Origin: Owenia fusiformis
Taxonomy: Eukaryota > Annelida > Polychaeta > Sabellida > Oweniidae
NCBI GenBank assembly: GCA_903813345.2
Contig: CAIIXF020000009.1
Coordinates: 23,709,759 to 23,773,758 of the forward strand
Direction: 5' to 3'
DNA length: 64,000 nt
The number at the start of each line of letters is the position of its first letter. Positions within the stretch are counted from its first letter, which is position 1. Under the pieces are notes generated by a model. The model saw nothing but the letters and a program-made list of their open reading frames with translations, did not search any database and was not told the DNA's origin. Position numbers and translations under genes: made by a program. Shown here piece by piece: positions 11,875-24,075 of this stretch.

Positions 11875-12575
11875 ACACGGATAGTGGGAAGTCCTCCATC
11901 TAGGAGGTATATATACAGCAGGTAATGTTAGTAAAAATTAAAAAAATATGAAAAAAATATGGTCACCTGTACTCTAGATTCAATTTTTGAATGAATCGTA
12001 GCATAATGTACAGATTATTTGATATCATGCTATTCTTGAATCATTTATACGCAAAAATAACTGGGTCGCTCACCTCCCATGCCTATATGTGTTCAGTAAT
12101 CATCAATTATCGTGAGTAGAATTTCTCCAGGCCATTGAAGGGTTCGCTCAGTAAATTGACAATTTCTACTGCGCATGTGTGAAACACTGGACGAAATGGT
12201 TTGGTAAATTTCAAGCTATTTGATTGGTCGAAAAAATCACGCGCCTTTGCGTGATTTGCTTTATTCTCGCGAGATGGTGCGTGATTTGCTTTATTCTCGC
12301 GATATAAGGCGGAGCGTCCCCTTAAATCTTTATTTTGAGCAACCATTATGATTTGGTGCATTATCTGACCAATAAAGCAGATTTGGAGGTATGCATATTT
12401 TTTTTATTTTTCTGTTTAGTGTTTTCTACAGGCCCTATGTGTCTCAGGATATTTGTTTAACGAAAACTAGACAAATGATTTATTTTAAAAATACATATTT
12501 TTTATTTTGGATGGAAGATGCGTAACCTGAGAAATATAATATAAGTAATATATGGAGGACTTCCCATAACCGTGT
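11875..12575. mobile_element. Inverted-repeat element, ~25-bp ends
   Basis: A 701 bp segment whose ends are inverted copies: left ACACGGATAGTGGGAAGTCC, continuing into TCCAT, and right the complement of ACACGGTTATGGGAAGTCC, continuing the same way. The interior has no coding frame of note. A target duplication could not be identified. Probably a non-autonomous DNA transposon. Confidence 0.65.
12249..12303. repeat. Two direct copies of a ~32 bp unit
   Basis: The unit beginning GCGTGATTTGCTTTATTCTC and ending in CGCGA is present twice back to back, inside the 11875-12575 element. Confidence 0.75.
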
Positions 12576-13129
12576 TTCACAACTACTGTAGCTAGGATGA
12601 ACAGTGGAACTTTATGAAATAAGAAGTTTCTTGTTTTTTTTCGACACAAGTATCATTAGGAATTGTAAAAGGTATTTCTAGATTTAATACAATACTACAC
12701 TTATAGCCTATCGTAAAGAGATACTTCATTTCCTCCCTCATTATGGGAATTAAATATTTATATTTCCGTTACATTTCCGTTAAAATGCCATAAGAAAAAG
12801 AAGTTCGTGCAATAAAATGAAAATAGTTTAGACCTTGACTATACGCTATAGACTATAATTGGTCAATAACTTTTATAAGTGTTTAAAATTTGATAGCAGA
12901 GACATCTTTCAAATAAATGGCCTCACAAATGTTTTTCGTGAACACCAATAAAAGCATACCATGCGACAAGCAATTCATCCACATCATCTCCTGAACAAAT
13001 ATTGAACATTCTTTTTATTTTTTGGGAACATTGAATGACAAAATGTATAATTTTAGTCACTCTAAAACGAATTATCAACACAGAAACATGTGATCAAATC
13101 TACAGCATTGCTCTTTTAATTTTTAATTC
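12576..13129. other. No gene seen
   Basis: AT-rich intergenic sequence without recognisable structure. Confidence 0.5.
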
Positions 13130-13275
13130 TAATGCCTTGGTCACATTTGCTGCGATTCATCGGCCGGCGCCCGGCCGATTGAGTATTTTGTTCAAAATTG
13201 AATACATTTCTGAACAAAATACTCAATCGGCCGGGCGCCGTAGTGAAAATCGGAGCTAATGTGACCAATGCATTA
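13130..13275. repeat. GC-rich fold-back element
   Basis: Arms of about 65 bp face each other around a short AT-rich loop at roughly 13196-13210. The inner parts, CGGCCGATTGAGTATTTTGT on the left and its complement on the right, are perfect; the outer parts, starting TAATGC and TTGGTCACATT, match with scattered changes. It stands out by GC content from its neighbours. MITE-like; no transposase. Confidence 0.75.
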
Positions 13276-14613
13276 CAACAGCTCAAAATAATGAAAGTGA
13301 GGAGAAAGTGGAAACGAAGAGAAAATGAAAATGAAACGAAACGAAAGAGGATACATCATTCAAGAAGAATCATTCATGAAAAGTCATTGCAAAAATCGGA
13401 CTCTGCGTGGTTGGTGAGTAGATGGAAATATACCTTGGTCCAAGCGGTAAATTAACAAGCTCACAATTTATTCAGAGAATTACAGGCTTTATTTTTCAAA
13501 AAGTGAGTATGACCCGTGATTGTTGCATATGCTGTATGTTCAAGAGTACGTGGCAAATGATGATAGATAACTAGATGAGAGAATGAATTGAAAATACAAC
13601 TTTTGGGCAATTCCGATTCTGTAATTGTTCCTGAACAATATTGACTTGTTCGTCTTTAATAGATCCGCTGTAAAAGGGTAGGTGGTCCTATCAAATTTTG
13701 GTCCTACTCTCTGATTTATATGGTTTGTCCAAGTAGAACTACACATGTTTACAAAGTGAAGTTATTGAGCTCCCATGATGCAGGTTGGCAAGAGGCTTTA
13801 AAGAGCGGTTAATGAGGAAACTATTTGATATGCAATACGTGCAACTCTTTTGACATCAAGTTGGATTGATATACAAAAGACTTTATCTATTTATATACGC
13901 CCTTCGACTTACATTACGTTAGGGAATCGCAAAATTGAAAAGCTACGATTCTCATTGTATGGCAGAAAGGGAGAAGTCTCTCTAAATTGAACGAGTAGGA
14001 GTAGCTAAGCCAAGAGAGAGCACGTCTCTTCAATAGGCATTGTTTTACTTGCAATCCCAAATAGCTACATAGGCTCAATGGTTTGAGACAGGACATAATT
14101 TATTGTGAATGTATTCTGCCCTTGGATCGAATCAATGGTCTCCATCCATTATCAAAAGAAAAGCATTGAGAATGATTATTTAGTCAATCACGTGCATATT
14201 ATTCTATAATGGAGGGCAGAGGGGAGATAAATGAGAAAATAACAATGAATGATAGCATTTAATCTAGATTTTTTCCAACAGAGATTCAAAGTATTTTCAC
14301 ACGATTGACTAGTAAACTTTCTTATAAAAAATCAAATCTTGCAGTTTTGTTGAATTCTCTAGCAGAATTCGTTCCCCTCGATGACTTAATTATATTGTTT
14401 CGATTGACGACGGTGATTATTCTTCTCTTATATTATATTTTTCAAATAAGGACTCCACTTTTTAACTCCTACGTTGACAACCACGCACCCCTTTCATATT
14501 GTGCAACTATGTTACAGACGGTTTTGGCAAACAAAAATATTATCCTTTTAAGAATGAACCGTTTTTTATTTTAATTGCAATTTTTACTGGGTTTTGATTA
14601 CTTTGTTTATATA
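13276..14613. other. No gene seen
   Basis: Several short open frames on both strands, none resembling a known protein and none with supporting splice sites. AT-rich intergenic sequence. Confidence 0.45.
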
Positions 14614-14936
14614 ATACTCTAGTAGCTCATGCTGGTTGAGTATGCACTTCTATGTCCAGAGATTTTCTCTTCAGAAATCATCTATGTGAAGGTCATTGAT
14701 CAATTTTGGCTTGGTAACATATTTGCCACTGAAGGCGAAATAGGTCAAATGGCCAGCACGCCCTTTTTAACGCGAATACTCCCCCCCCCCATTTTTGCAT
14801 CTCCGGAACCGTTGGACATAGAAGGTTGTGTGACCACTCAAAATGTCCGGAATGGCCCGATTATAGGGGGTCAATAATACATATGTATTTAAAAAAGTCA
14901 ATGGTTCTCAAGATATTTGCAAAAAACTGATTTTAG
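14614..14936 (+). repeat. Left long inverted repeat of the 3.6 kb element
   Basis: Starts ATACTCTAGTAGCTCATGC and pairs with 17925-18244. A 62 to 82 codon frame is open in both arms, but it only reflects their common descent. Confidence 0.8.
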
Positions 14937-15482
14937 AATGAAAACTCCACTATTTTCTCCTTTGATCCTGTCCCTAGCTCCGATTTCGTTACTTGGCTGG
15001 GAAAAATGGTTTGTTGGTATCATTTTGTTCCAGACACTCTCTAGAATAAATTCATCTTGGTTGGAACAAAAATGTGTGGTAAACGAATTCGCTATGGGCA
15101 GTTAAAGAGGCGCCATCTGTTCATTTTCAAACAGGGGGTAGGGGTATAAAATAATTTTTTAACACATTTTAATAGTAAAATGACATTGAAATACTAATAA
15201 AATCTTATCAAAAACATTATTTACAATCAGTATGAATTTTCTTGTGTGGATTAGGGTGAAAATAAGGGCATATCTTGAAATTCACTACAGGGGCGCCACC
15301 TATTTCTGTACGTGTAATAACTTACTTTAGATTCGTTAAGGTACCAAATGTACTGAAAAAATTCATTCTGAAGGACCTATACATGTTCATACCACATACT
15401 TAAAATTAGATCAATAGCTTATGTACCAGCGGAGAAAAAATTTATTGAAATCTAAAATTGTGGTATCATGCAGGATAGGGGT

Positions 15483-15930
15483 GACCATATCTCACATTAT
15501 TAACTTCCAAAATATGAAGCATATGCATCTCAAATGTGCTCAAAATGTTGTATGTACTCTTGCTTTGTCATAATATTACTAATAAGAAGTAGAAAAAAAA
15601 ATGATTGTACATTTTAGAAATTATTAATTCTCATTTTGGCTTCTGACGTCCCAGGGATGACCATATCTCACCTTTATAACTTCCAAAATATGCAGCATAT
15701 GTTTCTCAAATGTGGTCAAAATGGTGTATGTACTCTTGCTTTGTCATAATATTAGTAATAAGAAATAAGAAAATGATTGTACATTTAAAAAAATATTAAT
15801 TCTCATTTTGGCTTCTGACGTCCCAGGGGTGACCATATGTCACCTTAATAACTTCCAAAATATGGAGCATATGTATCTCAAATGTGCTCAAAATGGTGTA
15901 TGTACTCTTTCTTTGTCATAATATTAGTAA
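15483..15930. repeat. Tandem ~175 bp units
   Basis: Three units spaced 172-176 bp, each with CTTCTGACGTCCCAGGGG-like and CTTTGTCATAATATTA phrases. A further one to two units lie at 17612-17800 on the far side of the ~140 bp block. Confidence 0.75.
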
Positions 15931-16164
15931 TAAGAAGTAGAACCAGAACAACGGCAACGCCAAAGCGTAGCAAATCCCATCGAACAGAAATGGCTGGCAT
16001 TTTTACAAACGAATAGCAAATATCATAAAACAACACACCAGAAACGCCACCATTTTCAAAATGGTTGCTCACTAGCCAAGTTGTCATCAGAAGAAATAAT
16101 ATGCTTTTAAGTAGCCACCTCTAAAATTTTTGAAAAATCATACACGTACTTGTAAAATAACACA

Positions 16165-16740
16165 CATAAAAATGGTGGCCATTTTTCGAAATGGCCGACT
16201 ACTCCCCAAAGTTTTATTATTAGACAATGTGCCATGCTTAAAGCATTCACATATCAAATATGAACAAAATCGCTCCACTACTTTTCGAGTTATAGTAAAA
16301 AAAGTTAAAATGGCAGCCATTTTTCAAAATGGCCACCTTCTACCAAAAGTGTCATTAGAAATAGACAGTGTGCCATGCTTATAGTATTCACATACCAAAT
16401 ATGAACAAAATTGCTCCACTACTTTTCGATAATAATAGTAAAATACGTTAAAATGGCGCTCATTTTTCAAAATTTTTTTCAAAATGGCCGCCTTCTACCA
16501 AAAGTGTCAAAGGACAGTGTGCCATGCTTATAGTATTCACATACCAAATATGAACAAAATCGCTCCACTACTTTTCGAGTTATAGTAAAATATGTTAAAA
16601 TGGTGGCCATTTTTCAAAATGGCCGCCTTCTACCAAAAGTGTCTTAAGACAGTGTACAATGCTTATAGTATTCACATACCAAATATGAACAAAATCGCTC
16701 CACTATTTTTTGAGTTATAGCAAAAATCGTTAAATGACGA
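16165..16740. repeat. Tandem ~140 bp units rich in GGCCGCCATTTT
   Basis: Four imperfect units with the phrase GTGCCATGCTTA at about 16229, 16371 and 16519, and a variant near 16652. Each holds an AAAATGG...CCATTTT palindrome. Confidence 0.75.
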
Positions 16741-17540
16741 GTAAAGGCCACCATTTTTCAAGATGGCTGCCATGTGCTTCTTTAATATCTACATTTGTAG
16801 CATTATTAATGTCCTTTATAATTTTTTTACATTTAAAACATATTGCTATAACAGTTTTACATATTGCACCTAAATTACTGTAAAATCGGCACTAAAATGG
16901 CCGCCATTTTGAAATGAGTGGCCATTTTGAAAATCGGCTTTTGCGCAGAACTTCTACCCCCATAAGGTATATGTGTACAAAATATGAACAAAATCGGGCC
17001 AACGGTATTTGAGTTATTGCCCAGACGGACGGACGGACATCTTGTAATATATAGATACACTGTCCCACATGTTTTGTTAAAGAGCAACTGAAGCATACAA
17101 TTTGGATATCTACATCATATAGGTAGATTATAATTGATTTTATTTACTTGTCATATCCAGTATTTAATACATTATAGGTTTAAACCCATATTAATATTGA
17201 AGTCATATTTGGTAAGTTAAAATCCAGTATATATTAATTATAGGAAATACCCATATTAATATTTAAGTCATGATTGGTAAGATAAAAATCCACATTAGAT
17301 ATAAAAGCAGGTTCCTCAGGCTTGTGACTGGGCATAGGTGGGTTTAACGTTTTAGTCCATGGAAACACTCCCCTTCCCTGCATGGATTCAATAAATAAGA
17401 CATAACTGGGTCCCTGGACTATATTAACAAGTCCATGAACGCTTCAGTGTACGGTGTATTTTTATAGTTAACATTTTTAATTTGTTTTCCATTTTTATAG
17501 TTAACATTTTTATTTATTTCATTTTTTATTTTTTATTTCA

Positions 17541-17573
17541 GACGGACGTACGTACGGACGGACGGACGGAGGC
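17541..17573. repeat. (GGAC)n microsatellite
   Basis: CAGACGGACGTACGTACGGA and further GGAC units; a sister tract is at 17031-17045. It sits beside the tandem units, as in pearl-like elements. Confidence 0.8.
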
Positions 17574-17924
17574 GTTCCCTATATCCCTCCGAACTTCGTT
17601 CGATGGGATAAAAATGATTGTACATTTTAGAAATTATTAATTCTCATTTTGGCTTCTGACGTCCCAGGGGTGACCATATGTCACCTTAATAACTTCCAAA
17701 ATATGGAGCATATGTATCTCAAATAAACTCAAAATGGTGTATGTACTCTTGCTTTGTCATAATATTATACTAATAAGATGTAGGAATATGATTATACATT
17801 TAAAAAATTTTAATTTTCAATTCAACAACCAAAAAAGTTTGTTTCCTTCTAGATAGACTAGATAGAAGCTGCGGATTCAGTCTTAAATGATGCAGGATAG
17901 ATGAAAACTGTTGTGCGTAACATG

Positions 17925-18244
17925 CTAAAATCAGTGTTTGGCAAATATCTTGAGAACCATAGACTTTTTTAAATACATATGTATTATTGACCCCCTTTAA
18001 TGTGGCCATTCTGGACATTTTGAGTGGTCACACAACCTTCTATGTCTAACGGTTCCGGAGATACAAAAATGGGGGGGGGGAGTATTCGCATAAAAAAGGG
18101 CGTGGCCATTTGACCTATTTCGCCTTCAGTGGCAAATATGTTACCAAGCCAAAATTGATCAATGACCTTCACATAGATGATTTCTGAAGAGAAAATCTCT
18201 GGACATAGAAGTGCATACTCAACCGGTATGAGCTACTAGAGTAT
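17925..18244 (-). repeat. Right long inverted repeat of the 3.6 kb element
   Basis: Reverse complement of 14614-14936 with scattered differences, which shows the two arms have diverged since insertion. Confidence 0.8.
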
Positions 18245-18718
18245 AAATACTTCATAACCCTCGTTAGTAATCGTATTCCAGGTCTATGACATTGTACATG
18301 CAAATTCATTCAGCACATGTTTTTGCGCGTGCATATGATGGTGTCAAGAACATCAAGACAGACACAAAATAATTATCGTAAAGGGACCATAAGCTGTAGG
18401 CTATGTATACTTACGAATTCTAATTACTTACAGCCAGCTCAATTGCAATGCGAGGTCGCTGAATTTGTATATTGTAACTCCGTATATAGGATCTCGTCAG
18501 GTAAGTATTCTAAATTAGGGCGAGACATATCTACACAGGACAGGCGATGAATTAACAGATGAATTTCATTTCCAAATCTAAAGTAGATTACAAAACGTCG
18601 GTGACGAAGTTACTTAACCTGCCTAAGTGATTCTCCCATACACTTTAGATTTTTGAAAAAATTAAAATCGAATCCCCTGAAAATCCAATGGACCATGCCT
18701 TTGTCCTTGTATCTTTTG
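18245..18718. other. No gene seen
   Basis: AT-rich sequence between two elements; nothing recognised. Confidence 0.5.
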
Positions 18719-18733
18719 CAGACTTGCCAACCT

Positions 18734-19045
18734 CCCGTTTTTTTACGGGAATCTCCCGTAAATTTTTTGTTTTTCCGTAAAAAATACCAAACTCCCGTAC
18801 CGTTTTCTCCCGTAAAAACTACCGTAAACTCCAGTACCGTATTTCTACTAAAATCTCCCGTAATTCTTTTAAAAATATGGCCGTAAAATCTCCCGTATTC
18901 TGGTATAACTCCCGTAAAATCTCCCGTATTCTTGGTATAACTCCCGTAAAATCTCCCGTTTTCTGGTATAACTCCCGTAAAATCTCCCGTATTCTTGGTA
19001 TAACTCCCGTAAAATCTCCGTTTTTTGCTGTCGAAATCTACCGTA
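18734..19045 (-). repeat. CTCCCGTAAAA minisatellite, left block
   Basis: Irregular units of about 30 bp of the form CTCCCGTAAAATCTCCCGT with ATTCTTGGTATAA spacers. A 172-codon minus-strand frame (18610-19128) reads through it and yields a repetitive Gly/Tyr/Thr peptide; this is a product of the repeat. Confidence 0.8.
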
Positions 19046-19372
19046 TTTAAAAGGAATTTGACAAATTTGTGACCTTGATTATTGCAGGCACGCTTCTTTC
19101 TTTTACTCCAAGAAGGATTGTCTCCCATGGTTCACTATCGATACTTTCATAAATAACTTAAAAGTACTTCATTCCCATGATTCAAATTGCTTTTCTGCGA
19201 ACAGTTCGGTATAAGTTTGCACACCAAATGTCCACAAACGGGGGCCAGTTCATATTCTGTCATTCTTCTGTCGGGAGAATAGATTTTGTTTTTATATGGC
19301 GCTAAACAAAATATTCCCGCAATATAAGGCCCATTATGGGTAGGGACTGCTGTGAAATAATGAACGTAAGTT

Positions 19373-20730
19373 TATGTTTTATGTTTATGTATCTTTATTT
19401 CCACCTATGCAGATGAGTACATAATGATTATAAAGTTAATGTGGCAATATTAAAAATATAAAAATAAAAAAATATTGCCCAGTTGTGCCAAAGAAGCTTC
19501 GTTATGCACATTACATGGCAATTGTTGAATACGTTTTGCTATTTGTCTATGTGTCAATTCAAGGGTATCATAATCACATTGTTTCAATGGCAGGATATCC
19601 ATACCGTATGTCATGGATGGTACCGATATGGACCAATATAAAATAGAGGCCGTCAGTGGATTGTATTCGAAGGAGTCACTGCTGAGAAGCCCCACCCCCA
19701 CGTTGATAGCCCTTCTAGCCTTTCCCATTGCATTATCAATATGTTGTTTCAAGTTACCATTTGTATTTAAAATGAGACCCACATGTGTACATTCTCTGAC
19801 ACGATCCATTTTATCTGGTCCAAGGTAAAAACACAAGTCTTTGCGGCCCTGTCTCTCTTTAGTGCTAACCATCAACGTTTTTGACTTCCCAGGATGGAAG
19901 GTGAAACGCCATCGCGTACTGAAACGATATGCTATGTCCAGTAATGTTTGTAAGGACCTTGGGAACACAGCCATGAGGATCAGGTCATCGGCGTATGTGG
20001 GTGAGGTTACATTAATATTGCCGATTCTGCATCCAGCATTGCTCTGTTCGAGTTCCTTTAAGAGGCTATTTGTGAAACGCATAAAGAGCATCAAACTACA
20101 GACACCCCCCTGATGGACTCCCTGGTTAACTAAGAAAGGATCAGACATAGTTTTTCCCACTCTAACACTGCATTTATAATCCGAATACCAAATTTTCAAA
20201 ATTCTCCATATTTTCCCCTTGAAACCTTGGTTAAAGAGTGTGTACAACAACCCATCTATCCAGACAGAATCGTAACATTTTTTAATGTCCAATGATGCTA
20301 TATATGTATCACTACCCCTGTCCGCATTATGCGCAACAGTCTACCGCACGACCATCGATGTGTGGATACAAGAAGTACCATCTATTGCTGCCCCTTGCAG
20401 ACAATGTATCGGTTCAATGTTATTATCGGCCTTAACTCGTGCTATGTATAAATTTTCAAATAGTTTGCTAAATATGGTCATTAACGTGATACCCCTATGG
20501 TTATCTTTTTCAAAAATATCTTTGTTCCCTCCTTTGAATAACGTTATTAAGACCCCTATTTTAAAAGAATCTGGAAAGAACTCATTTTCGATTAAAGCAT
20601 TGAATAGATACGTTAAGACCGAGATTAACCTTGTACCACTGTACCTTATATGCTCTGGGGTGACAAGATCGTGCCCCGGTGCTTTATTTAATCTCAATCT
20701 ATCTATAGCAGCGATAAGTGACATCTATCT
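19373..20730 (-). pseudogene. Non-LTR retrotransposon reverse transcriptase, 5'-truncated and broken
   Basis: Read on the minus strand, 20724 to 19450 encodes much of a LINE reverse transcriptase domain in one frame: an NKAPGHD motif, the DNHRGITL block, motif A SLDIKKCYDSVW with the first catalytic Asp, a GVHQGGVCSLMLF motif B (normally closer to RQGCxLSPxLF) and motif C YADDL. One in-frame TAG at 20341-20343 splits it; the frame continues on both sides, so a single base change explains the break. A stop just upstream of 20724 and the absence of an endonuclease show 5' truncation. The 3' end is probably near 19373, after an AATAAAGATACATAAAC-like tail. The clade was not determined. Confidence 0.85.
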
Positions 20731-20870
20731 TAGATTATAAGTTCTAATTTATTTATTAACTGCGCATGCGTCATAATAATATCAACCAATTAAGTCGCTG
20801 GATTTAATGCTCATGCGCGAAAAACCGAACCTAAAAAAGGAACCTCACGCAGATTATAAAAGTAAAGTGA

Positions 20871-21310
20871 ACTCCCGTTTTTTCATAAATCTACCGTAAA
20901 AACTCCCGTTTTTTCAGAAATCTACCGTAAAAACTAACGTTTTTTCAAAATCTACCGTAAAAACACCCGTTTTTCAGAAACCTGCCGTAAGAACTCCCGT
21001 TTTTTTAGAAATCTACCGTAAAAACTCCCGTTCTTTCAAAATCTACCGTAAAAACTCCCGTTTTTTCAAAATCTAAAGTAAAAACTACAGTTTTTTCAAA
21101 AATCTGCCGTAAAAACTCCCGTTTTTTCAAAATCTACCGTAAAAACTCCCGTTTTTCCGAAATCTACCGTAAAAACTCTCGTTTTTTCAGAAATCTACCG
21201 TAAAAACTCCCGTTTTTTCAGAAATCGAACGTAAAAACTCCCGTTTTTTCAGAATTCTACCGTAAAAACTCCCTTTTTTTAAATCTACCGCAAAAACCCC
21301 CGTTTTTTTC
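20871..21310 (+). repeat. ACCGTAAAAACTCCCGTTTTTT minisatellite, central block
   Basis: About fifteen units of close to 30 bp, each with CTACCGTAAAAACTCCCG and a TTTTTTCAGAAAT spacer. Same family as 18734-19045 but in the opposite sense relative to the TCCCG phrase arrangement. Confidence 0.85.
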
Positions 21311-21735
21311 AAAGCCTACCTATGACGTGCACGGACCTGGGGACAATTCGGGAAATACGGGCTAATCTCAGCTTCGAGCGTTAATCTCTGCCTTATTAAA
21401 AAATCTAGCTATGTGTTTTATATATCGTAAAAACTCCAGTTTTTTCAGAAATCTACCGTAAAAACTCCAGTTTTTTCCGAAATCTACCGTTCCGAAATCT
21501 ACCGTAAAAACTCCCGTTTTTTCAGAAATCGAACGTAAAAACTCCCGTTTTTTCAGAATTCTACCGTAAAAACTCCCTTTTTTTTTAAATCTACCGCAAA
21601 AACCCCCGTTTTTTCAAAGCCTACCTATGACGTGCACGGACCTGGGGACAATTCGGGAAATACGGGCTTATCTCAGCTTCGAGCGTTAATCTCTGCCTTA
21701 TTTAAAAACCTAGCTATGTGTTTTATATATCATTT
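21230..21735 (+). repeat. Direct duplication of a segment, offset ~305 bp
   Basis: The phrase GCCTACCTATGACGTGCACG and about 110 bp after it occur at 21314 and again at 21619 with few changes, and the minisatellite preceding each is copied too. A local tandem duplication. Confidence 0.85.
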
Positions 21736-22534
21736 TGAAGTATTTTTATTTGCATTTCAGTGAAATTATTTTTCCTTCAAAATTTTGAAGGGATCCAACA
21801 TATTTTTAAAGTTAAATATATCCCGACATCGTCAAATACGCTGTAAGACGTAACACTTTACGCTTACAGGGCTCGTTGAGATTGGGATAACTTTTGAAAT
21901 AATGATCAAAATCCCACTGAAATTTCAAAATTTATTCAATGGAACATGTTCATTTATGACGTCACAATTGCTTAACGGCTTCAGCTCAAATTATCTTATA
22001 TAAACGCTTTTAAAATTTTCAAAATTCTGTAAGGTTTTGAAGGCGAATGGGAAGAGCAATAAGTTTACCTTCATTTAACCCTCTAATTTAAGTCAGATTT
22101 GAAAGAAAAATTAACTGCACAATATTGTCATGGCGAAATTTACAAAACAATAACCAGTTTGTTTATTTTGCAAATAATTTTAAAATAAGAGCTGGTTTTC
22201 GAGACTTAGAAAAAATGTGACGCATCGATTTTTTACCACAAATTCCATACACATCAATTTTTACCAACGCCCCAAGTGGATTTCTTGACCGTTTTTCAAA
22301 ATTCAAAAACATTTTAGAAAAATTGTCTTCGAGATCTTGCTACCCTGTGAATTTTGTCATGATTAGATAAGGATAAAGTGTTTTATTTTTAGGTTGACTT
22401 AACTTGACAAAAATGTGACGCTTGTCGTTTTTGACGTTGTAAGGCTGTTTGCGCCCTATTCTGCTCATTGTTTTGTCTTGGTTTTTGTCGCCATAATGTT
22501 ACGCTAATTGTCCCCAGTTTCGTGCGACGTGTAA
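21736..22534. other. Interior of the composite element, no gene
   Basis: AT-rich sequence without a recognisable frame. It may be the original interior of the transposon, but nothing identifies it. Confidence 0.4.
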
Positions 22535-22848
22535 CCGTAAAAACTCCCGTTTTTTCAGAACCTACCGCAAAAACTACCGTTTTTTCTGAAATCTTCCGTA
22601 AAAAAAGTTACGTTTTTTTAAATTTAGCGCGAAAAATACCTTTTTTAAAAAATCTCCCGTAAAAACTCCCGTTTTTTCAAAATTTACCGCAAAAACTCCC
22701 GTTTTTTTAAATCTCCCGTAAAAACTACAGTTTTTTCAAAAATCTCCCGTAAAAACTCCCGCTTTTTTCAAAAAACTACCGGATTTGTAAAAAAACTCCC
22801 GTAAAAGTACCGCAATTTTTTTTAAATCTCCCGAAAAATTTTCATTTT
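22535..22848 (+). repeat. CTCCCGTAAAA minisatellite, right block
   Basis: Eight to ten degenerate units of AACTCCCGTTTTTTCAAAAT type, ending at the right 15-bp inverted end. Confidence 0.8.
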
Positions 22849-22863
22849 AGGTTGGCAAGTCTG

Positions 22864-24075
22864 TTTTGTCTTCATATTTGATTTTCCAGATTTGAAAGAA
22901 AGATTGCGTGTACTGGGAAAGCTAGGATAACGCGTAACTCTCATTTTTTTATCTATTATGGGGAAGCATCAAAAGTTCAATGTTCGATAGGAAACTAAAT
23001 AAATCTAGTTTTGAGTTTGAACCCTTTCCCTAAAAACTGAGTGCCATGAATGTTGATCGTGGACTTTTTGCGTGTTTTTGTGGACTTTGGACTTTCGTGG
23101 GGCCATTTCCGTAACTCATTTCCAAAACGTAGCCTTCTGAAAACATGTGACGACAACATTAGGCATAATATTCCATGTTGCATGCATCTTGGCGAAGAAA
23201 GCATCAGGTGACATTTTTATTTTGAAACCATTCCAAGACATTCCGAGTCAAAATTGTAAAAAAATGAAATGTTAAAATTTGTCAAATAGCAAACTGAATG
23301 GCTTTGACGCCCACACCCTTGATTAGATTTATTTAGCTTCCTTTCAGACATTGATATGTTGATGCCTCTCCTCAGGGGCATCTACCTACTCCATGTCATT
23401 TAGTGAAGATTAGACAGATTTGATACTTATAAGGATACTGAGAAGATATGCAAAAAATTTTTTCTGGTCACACTTCGAAACAGGCATTACGATGTCCGTT
23501 TAGACGAGCTCAGCAAACACATCCCATCAGAACAAACCAACTGATATCAAAATTAAACTGTCTCTTTTGTACAAGGTGACCCAAAAGTTCCTGGTGACAT
23601 CAAAATAAATAAACCTAGGTTCCTGTTAATTTCAGAACGGACGTGTTACACTTAAGGTAATGATTGTGCTGACTCATATGTCTTCTAGCGAAACAGCGAT
23701 AAAGGCTGCGCACGTGCGTGTGTTTCTCGTGATTGAATCACTGTTCTCTTGCACGCGTACGCATTGTATAAGGTCAGAGCAGAGGCGGCAAGATCATCCT
23801 TCATTTTCCTGTGGTCGTGAAGTCTGCAAATTAAAACTGGATATAATAAGCAGATGTGGTAATCATAATGTGAACACTTTAAGTTTTCATTACTTGTAAG
23901 TTGTAATAAAACACTAATTAACTAACTTATCTAAAAATGCGAACAAATAATCAGCAACCGCCGACGTGATTAATTTGTCATCGCATTCTATTCACTTTTA
24001 TAAATATAAAAAAAACATCAAATTATTTTGTAATATTAATCTTAATTACTTTTTAAATCCAACTATTTCTAACTT
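22864..24075. other. No gene seen
   Basis: AT-rich intergenic sequence; short frames on both strands without recognisable products. Confidence 0.45.

Larger units (their letters stand above)
14614..18244. mobile_element. 3.6 kb element with ~320 bp inverted repeats and internal tandem units
   Basis: The outer 14614-14936 and 17925-18244 are reverse complements over about 320 bp, each with a run of C or G (about 14780 and 18070). Between them lie arrays of ~175 bp units (anchor GACCATAT at 15483, 15659, 15831 and again 17672), units of ~140 bp with GCCATTTTTCAAAATGGCCG motifs (16165-16740), ~75 bp AT-rich units (about 17150-17290) and GGAC microsatellites (17031, 17541-17573). No transposase or other coding frame was recognised. 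The inverted ends and tandem units are seen directly. A large non-autonomous element that captured or grew pearl-like tandem units is inference; two nested elements are an alternative. Confidence 0.7.
18719..22863. mobile_element. Composite bounded by 15-bp inverted ends CAGACTTGCCAACCT
   Basis: CAGACTTGCCAACCT opens at 18719, and its exact complement closes at 22863. Directly inside each end begins a minisatellite built on CTCCCGTAAAA, and a LINE fragment occupies 19373-20730. Ends starting CAG are common in hAT transposons, but the 8-bp flanks (ATCTTTTG, TTTTGTCT) are not a clean duplication and no transposase was recognised. Either one large non-autonomous element later invaded by a LINE, or two related elements whose outer ends remain. 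Confidence 0.55.

Noticed and set aside
18610-19128. 172-aa minus-strand protein rich in Gly, Tyr and Thr
   Set aside because: Most of it is translated minisatellite, and it crosses the left end of the transposon. I did not recognise the non-repetitive N-terminal part.
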